Origin: Hypsibius dujardini
Taxonomy: Eukaryota > Tardigrada > Eutardigrada > Parachela > Hypsibiidae
Length of the DNA: 37,058 nucleotides
Assembly (NCBI GenBank): GCA_001579985.1
Contig: LRSR01011983.1
Coordinates: 8,183-45,240 of the forward strand
Direction: 5' to 3'
The position numbers and the translations under genes were made by a program. Shown here one piece after another: positions 31,091 to 37,058 of this stretch (positions within the stretch are counted from its first letter, which is position 1; the number at the start of each line of letters is the position of its first letter). The notes beneath the pieces are model-generated. The model was not told the DNA's origin. It saw nothing but the letters and a program-made list of their open reading frames with translations, and did not search any database.

Positions 31091-33059
31091 AGGCTGTCAG
31101 GCTGTCAATGTGAATTGAAGGAAGCCGTGTGATTTGATTGCGAAGCGTGCGTATCGCATGTTGACCGAAATCGATGTTGCGTGGATTGAGAAGAATTTAT
31201 GTTTCAATAAATGTTTATAAATGTTATATTTATGTTCCTCTGCCTGCCACTGCGCCTCCTGTTTTGTCAGCCTTTCTTTCACACCGAGTCAGTTAAGATT
31301 AAGCGCCTGTTGATGATAAAGTGTCTAACGGATTCGATTATGATGACTTGTCGTGTTTGCCGTGACTAACTGCGGAGTCATCGTTTCGGTGTCCTTTTCT
31401 GCGCATAAAAATCCATCATGAAAAATTGAATTGCTTTTATCGGCTCCGTTGTTCCTGGTTATTGTTAACAGCAAAAAACCAACCGGGAAGACGGTGCTTA
31501 AAATTATCCTTCTTTGGCAGTGACTCTGACGTACTTTGTCAACCGGTTCGGTCGGAGGGGCACCCTCCTCATCAACAACATCACCGCCGTGATCGGGTCC
31601 GTCTGCATGTGCGTCTCCTACTACGCGGACTCATTCGAGCTGCTCATCATCGGTCGCGTCATCATCGGCCTCAACGCCGGCATCAACAGCGGCGCCCCGC
31701 CCATGTACCTGACGGAGATTGCTCCGGACGACCTGCGCGGCGCCATCGGCACCGTCCACCAGGTGGTCTGCGTGATGGGCGTGTTCATCTCACAGATCCT
31801 GGGCCTGCCGCAGATCCTCGGCGGTCCCCGGGGATGGCCCTTCCTGTTTGGCTTCAGTCTGGTGCCGGCGGTGCTGCAGCTGGCGACACTGCTGTTCTGC
31901 CCGGAGAGCCCGCGTCACTTGTACTTGAACCGGCATGAGGTGGAGCAGGCCCGGAAGGCGCTGGAGTTTTTCCAGGCTCCCGCGGATGTGGAGAAGCAGA
32001 TGAGCGACATGGAGAGTGACTATGACAAGTCGAAGGACCTGCCCAGGGTGACGATTGTGGATCTGTTTCGGGATCGCTTCCTGCGCCGGGTCATCATCAT
32101 CTGTATGATGGTGATGCTGAGCCAGCAATTCTCCGGTAATCCATGTTCACAGACAATGTGCTGGGAGTACAGGGATGGCATCACTAGGACGAAAGCTAAA
32201 ATATAGCCATAATGATAATAAATAAACTGCACTGAAAACGAAAATCAAGCTGATCTATTGTCATTTCATGCCTTCCCCGTGCTGGGAAAGTTGCAGCCGA
32301 CGCTGGCAAACGCGACAGGCATGCAGAAAGTTTACAGACAACGTGAACTGTTTAGACGGACACATCTGGTGCTGCCGAACACTTTGATAAACTTCCTCCC
32401 GAACACGGAAGATCGTTCGGTTGTTGTGTTTCCAGCTGAGCTGCTACCAAGGATGCAGTGTTCGATGTAAAAAATCCTGCTCTTTTACAGGAATCAACGC
32501 GGTCATGTTCTACTCCACGGCCATTTTCGTCTCCTCCGGTCTGTCGGGCGAAGACGCCCAGTACGCCACCATCGGCATGGGTGGCATCTTTGTTCTGGCC
32601 AGCATCGTCTCCATGACCGTCGTCGAGCGTCTCGGCCGGAAGGTCCTCCTGCTCGGCGGCCTGGCCGGCATGTGCGTCATGACCATCCTGCTGGTGGCCT
32701 TTATGAAACTGACCGCCGCCGGTATGGCTTGGGCTAGCTACTTGAGCGTCACCAGTGTCATGCTGTTTGTCGTCTTCTTCGCCATCGGACCCGGGCCCAT
32801 TCCCTGGTTCATCGCCTCGGAGCTCTTCACGGAGGGGCCGCGTGCGCCGGCCACCAGCGTCGTCGCCGGGGTCAATTGGTCCTCCACTCTGTTGATTACG
32901 TTCGCGTTCCCGCTGGTGGAGACCTCGCTGGGTGAGTACACCTTCCTCATCTTCACCGGCTGTCTCGTGGGATTTGTGGTGTATACCATCCTGAAAGTGC
33001 CGGAGACCAAGGGCAAACGGATCGATGAGATTCAGGCGGAAATGCGCCAGCGCTTGTGA
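30177..33059 (+). CDS. Facilitative glucose transporter, class I GLUT-like (SLC2 family)
   Basis: Three coding exons: 30177-30471, 31521-32135 and 32491-33059 (TGA). Phases 1 and 1 agree, introns are GT..AG, and the product is 492 residues, the usual size of GLUT1. Family signatures are in order: FGYNIGVINAP in TM1, an N-glycosylation site NVT in the first extracellular loop, RFGRRGT after TM2, GRVIIGLNAG in TM4, PESPRHL at the end of TM6, SQQFSGINAVMFYST in TM7, RLGRK, GPGPIPWF in TM10 and PETKG after TM12. It would move hexoses down their gradient at the plasma membrane. The tripeptide before QQ.SG, QLS in vertebrate class I GLUTs, reads MLS here, so substrate preference is not certain. The ATG is the first after a probable 5' UTR intron. 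Confidence 0.93.
31058..31091. repeat. TTGA tetranucleotide run in intron 1 of the glucose transporter
   Basis: GATTGATTGATTGATTGATT run. The same motif recurs in many non-coding parts of the window. Confidence 0.85.
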
Positions 33060-33770
33060 GCATGTGCCCGAATGATTACACTCCAGTACCGGTTGTGGTG
33101 AAATATATTTCCGCCCGTTTTTTTCCCTTGTGTCTCTCCTCAATTCCTGTCCAATATTGTCCGGCAGTGTTCTGTTTTATTGTTTTTTTTTTCTAATGTC
33201 ACCGATCCACTCACTCAACTTTCCGCTCGCTCTGTTGTTTACTGTCTAATTCATTTTTAATGCTATTTCTCCCGCTCTGTACATGCCTTCCCGGTGAACG
33301 CCGGAGCGTTCTTTACTATGAGTACTCTTTGCTTCGGAACCAAAAATTATTCTGTATTTCGGTAAATTTGGAACTGCGCATTTACAAACTGGACTCGTTG
33401 ATTGCTTGCCCGAGATTTGATGTACGAATACTGTTTCTGGGGGATAATGGGCTAAAAATGCTTTGACCGGAGTACAGGCTGGAGGGTGGGTAGGTCGTTG
33501 AATCTCACAGAGAAACAGACGGATAGTCACAAGATAAGTAGAAGAATTGACGGATAAATGAACAGATCAGTTCGTCAGGCAGGGCAGATGGTCAAGCAGA
33601 CCAGACAGGCAAACAGACAGATACACTGACTTACCGCCTGGCAGAATGATAATCCGCCTTGCCAGCCGACAGATGGACGGATAGACAGACCGGCAAATAG
33701 ACAAACTGACAGAGGTACATAAAGTAGTATTCAGGCAGGCAGATAGACAGACAGACACACACACAGACAC

Positions 33771-33805
<35 letters not shown>

Positions 33806-34120
33806 GTCAGACAGACAGACAGACATGCAGACATGCAGACGAACAGATAGACATCATACCGAAAGGCAGACAGACACGCGGACAGGTAGAAAAACAGACA
33901 AACAGATTAACAAGACCGTAAATAACGAAACGCAGATTATTGGTATATATTATATTGTTGACTTGTTGTCTGACCTTCATTTTTATGCACGATATTGGCG
34001 GCAATTGCAATGTAAATAAAAATTTTGTAATAACCAGAAATTATCATTTACATATCGAGGATTTTTACCGAAGAAGCAGTTAAAAAAATTAAATTACGCA
34101 CTCAGATATGGCCCCATAAA
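33060..34120. other. Convergent intergenic region with an ACAG microsatellite
   Basis: It lies between the 3' ends of the transporter (plus) and the chitin-binding gene (minus). CAGA-type repeats occupy about 33590-33900, densest at 33740-33840. No gene was seen; Cys/Leu/Val-rich frames in the array are artefacts. Confidence 0.6.
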
Positions 34121-36061
34121 TTAGGCAGTTTGTTCTTGGACAGTAGAAGCGGCCTGTGTGAACTTTCCATGTGGCGCCGCCGCCGTCTGCGGGTCGCTCA
34201 AACTAACTGTGACGTTGATGCTTTGGTTGGTCGGCGCCTTAGCAGTTGGACGATTCGGATTCTGCTGGGTGGACGACGAGGACGACAACGGAGCCGGCGG
34301 GGCGGCCTCTTCATCGTGGCGAAACTGCTGCCGCCAGGCCTGTTGCGCCTGCTCCATCTGCTGCTGACCCATTCCCAGATCGCCGCGCGTCTCCAACGGG
34401 AACGTCGACGGCGGTGCGGGCGTCACCGTGGCACCCTGATCCAGATGTAGTTCCTTGTTAACTAAACTGCTCTCACCGGCGTTGTAGTCCGGGATCATTT
34501 GCGGGTTGCGGATGACCACGGACATTTGGTATTCCGGGTTCTCGTGGCCGTTGATGTTGCCGCTGCCGTAGGCTTGGTTTGCGATGGGCTGCTTGCCGGG
34601 GTACAACACCGGCGGCGGTTGCGGACGCTGAAGTCGTTCTTCGTGGTAATGTTGCTGCTGAGGGGGAGGATGGGCGGGAACGACTTGCGGGGCTGCGAGG
34701 AACGGGAGGACGTAGTTGCTTTGGGTGTCGAGGACTTGCCACTGCGGGTAGTAGAGGCGTGAGTTGGAGTACTCGGTAAACTGCCGCGAACTGAAATGAA
34801 AAATTTGGGTTATCAAAGACACAGACAGGGATACAAATAAATAGGCACATAGAGCCGATGGAAGTGAGGGACATGTACTGAGGTAAATAGACAGACACAC
34901 AGACACACAGACACACAGACAGACAAAGACACAGACACAGACAGACACACAGACAGACACAGACACATACACACACACCCACACAGACAGACAGGCAAGC
35001 AGGTAGGTATACGGTGTAGTCAGTCAGTTAGGTACACATACAAACAGGAGGCAAAAAGTAACACGCCGGCACGCACGTCAGGCAGACAATTATATCTTAC
35101 TTTTGACAGTTAACGTTGTAAAACCAATCGCAGACTAGGGTGATCTGATTGAAGAGCGTCTTTGTCGGACACAAAAATGTGGCCTGCTTCCCGCCAATAT
35201 CACATCGATGATAAACCTGGCAGTAAGTGTCCAAATCAGCGTAAAATCCGGGTTTAGCATTTCCGCAGGTAAAGTACGTTTTCGGCACTTCCAAATACAC
35301 CGGGAAATCTTTCCCGCCCTGAGCGTATGCCAACACATCAAAAGCTTCCTTGGCTGTCAGCGGCGGTCGTCCTCGCAGAATATCCAAAGCATCCAACACC
35401 GGTGGATTCTGCGGCGGCGGGCCTCCACCGCCGCTCTGCACGGGACTTGAACTGATGTGGGTTCGCAGGACCAGCGCGTTGGAGGGCTCCTGGTTGTAGG
35501 CCGCCGAACGACGTGCACTCTTGTGTTCGTTGATGCGCTTCACTTCCGCTTTTGACCGTTGCCGGTGGTGGTGGCTCTTTTTCTGCGCCTGTGCGACACG
35601 ACGGAAGAGCAAATAAAAGTCAATTAGGCACTACGGGGCGATGCAATGCACATATACTGCTGATATCATTTACTTGACCGAAAGTATGTCTGGACGCGAG
35701 TGAAATTGATGTCAGTAATATCGTTGTAGACGACCGGGATTAGAGGAACACATTTTGCACGATTGAGTTTGACATAGTAATTCAATCACAGAGACCTTCT
35801 CCAGGCGGACAATTGCAGATCCATGTAACGAAATAGGGCGAAAGAAGGATATTTTTCATGACCGGCTATCGTACAAACATACAAGACAGACAGACGGAAA
35901 GACAAACAGACAAACAAACAGGCAGACACACAGACACACCGACAGACACACAAACAGACAGACAGACAGACAAACAGACAAACAAACAGGCAGACACACA
36001 AACAGACAGACAGATACACAGATACACAGACACACCGATAGACAGACACACACACACACAC

Positions 36062-36119
<58 letters not shown>

Positions 36120-36382
36120 TTACAGACTTACAGATAAATAATACAGATATAAAATTACGATGTAGCGAGCTACTGTAGCTGGAAGCGCAAACCAGAGCCA
36201 TAAATCAACAGAACAGTTATCTTGCTCCTCGAAGTCAACTTCGAGGAGCGCTCTCAAGGACTCGATGCGATAAGTTTCGGCTAGCTCGTTTCGTATCTAA
36301 CTGCGTCGTCGTATCTACTGTAGCTTACCTCAGTATCGACGAACAGGAGAGCCGCTACAATCCCCACGAGGATCAACTTCAT
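34121..36382 (-). CDS. Secreted protein with one chitin-binding (CBM14/peritrophin-A) domain
   Basis: Three exons: 36329-36382 (ATG, 18 codons), 35101-35588 and 34121-34790 (TAA). Phases 0 and 2 agree and introns are GT..AG, giving about 403 residues. Exon 1 is a signal peptide ([18 protein letters not shown]). Exon 2 begins with a basic His/Arg/Lys stretch, a Gly/Pro linker and a helix ([15 protein letters not shown]), then one CBM14 domain with six cysteines: [25 protein letters not shown]. Exon 3 is low complexity, rich in Pro, Gln and Ser, with NQS and NVT glycosylation sites. A single CBM14 in a secreted protein fits arthropod-like CPAP1 cuticle proteins, so binding of chitin in cuticle or gut lining is inferred. 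The acceptor of exon 2 could instead be six bases further in (35582); both keep the frame. Confidence 0.82.
34881..34985. repeat. ACAC/ACAG microsatellite in intron 2 of the chitin-binding gene
   Basis: Alternating CACAGA and CAGACA repeats inside the intron between 34791 and 35100. Confidence 0.85.
35881..36132. repeat. ACAG microsatellite in intron 1 of the chitin-binding gene
   Basis: About 250 bp of CAGA repeats with CACA and AAAC variants; the 3' part is nearly pure. Confidence 0.9.
36224..36249. other. Perfect 12-bp stem hairpin in intron 1 of the chitin-binding gene
   Basis: GCTCCTCGAAGT and ACTTCGAGGAGC are exact reverse complements separated by CA. It lies 80 bp from the end of exon 1. 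Its role is unknown. Confidence 0.75.
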
Positions 36383-37058
36383 GATCTAGCCGGGAATCAA
36401 AACCGAAGTCCACGATTATCGCTAGCTCGATTCCAATTGAACAATCCAACTCACACACACACTGCGCTTATAGAAAGCGCCGATACTCCTTTGAAGGGAT
36501 CGAGAGAAAAGAGGTCTTTGAGCTTTATACTTCAAGCTCGATGGGTCAAATATTGCCGCACACAGTGTACTGGTACTTGCTACCGGGTAGCAGTGTCCAG
36601 TGGGTCCGCCGACTGACTGACTGACTGACAGTCGGAAACCGACACCGGTACGACCACACAGCGCAGTTATGTGCCGGCTAAACTTCTGCTTCCTCCACGG
36701 TTTGTTGGTAACACTAACCGTGGCGTCTGTCCATTGCTGCTGTGCCTGTGCCTGTGTCTGTGTCTGCGCCTGTGTGTGTGTGTGTTTGTGCCGCCATCAT
36801 CATGCCCACTTGTTTGTTTGACATGTGATCGGCATCCAATACGGCATATCGAAGATCCGATCCCGGCATAGGACGACGATGATGATGTGAATCCGTGAGA
36901 GGGGGAACAAACAGACGTACCCGGCACTGTATCAAAAAACATAAAATTTGCACACAAAGTGGAACAGTCGCATTCATACCGGTTCTTCGATCCATCCCTC
37001 CAAACGGCATCACTGCCGGACCTCCGCACTCTCTAATGTTCACCAATAAGGGGGGGGG
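36383..37058. promoter_or_regulatory. Upstream region of the chitin-binding gene and right end of window
   Basis: The first 150-250 bp right of 36382 should hold the promoter. GAGCTTTATACTTCAAGCTC at 36519-36538 is a near-palindrome around a TATA-like core, but no initiator is clear. A GT/CT-rich run lies at about 36737-36790. Open frames in 36667-37046 show no domain. The window ends in a run of eight G, possibly an assembly edge. Confidence 0.4.

Overview
This is animal nuclear DNA: genes are split by short GT/AG introns, intergenic DNA is rich in microsatellites, and there is no operon structure. The gene content (CBM14 cuticle or peritrophin-type protein, class I GLUT, GTSF1/Asterix-like CHHC zinc-finger protein, insect-Gr-like seven-helix receptors) points to an invertebrate, most likely an ecdysozoan. 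A tardigrade is possible but cannot be shown from this window. All gene models were built by hand from reading frame, splice sites and intron phase, with no transcript data.

Left third (1-10.1 kb): the 5' part of an unrecognised minus-strand gene (33-610); a U1-type zinc-finger ORF on the plus strand (2946-4136); a minus-strand NOL7-like nucleolar gene (about 5486-6886) with a 22-nt microexon; and, divergent from it across about 0.95 kb, a six-exon plus-strand gene (7831-10083) with two perfect CHHC zinc fingers, as in the piRNA factor GTSF1/Asterix, plus an unusually long C-terminal extension.

Middle (10.5-28.1 kb): a segmental-duplication cluster with four seven-helix chemoreceptor-like genes. 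A, B and C lie in direct tandem on the minus strand; D is inverted and head-to-head with C. All share four coding exons joined in phase 0 (exon 1 of 340-343 codons, then 29, 38 and 35/36 codons), a TM7-encoding last exon and a CTGT/ACAG microsatellite in intron 1. The duplicated blocks carry upstream DNA with remnants of an unrecognised gene and, beside B and D, broken pieces of the zinc-finger and NOL7-like genes from the left third. Locus A is a mosaic that contains a stop-bearing fragment of exon 1.

Right third (28-37 kb): a complete 492-residue facilitative glucose transporter (30177-33059, plus strand), then a secreted single-CBM14 chitin-binding protein (34121-36382, minus strand). Three families of short palindromic, MITE-like elements are scattered through the window; for one of them the paralogous receptor loci supply the empty insertion site.
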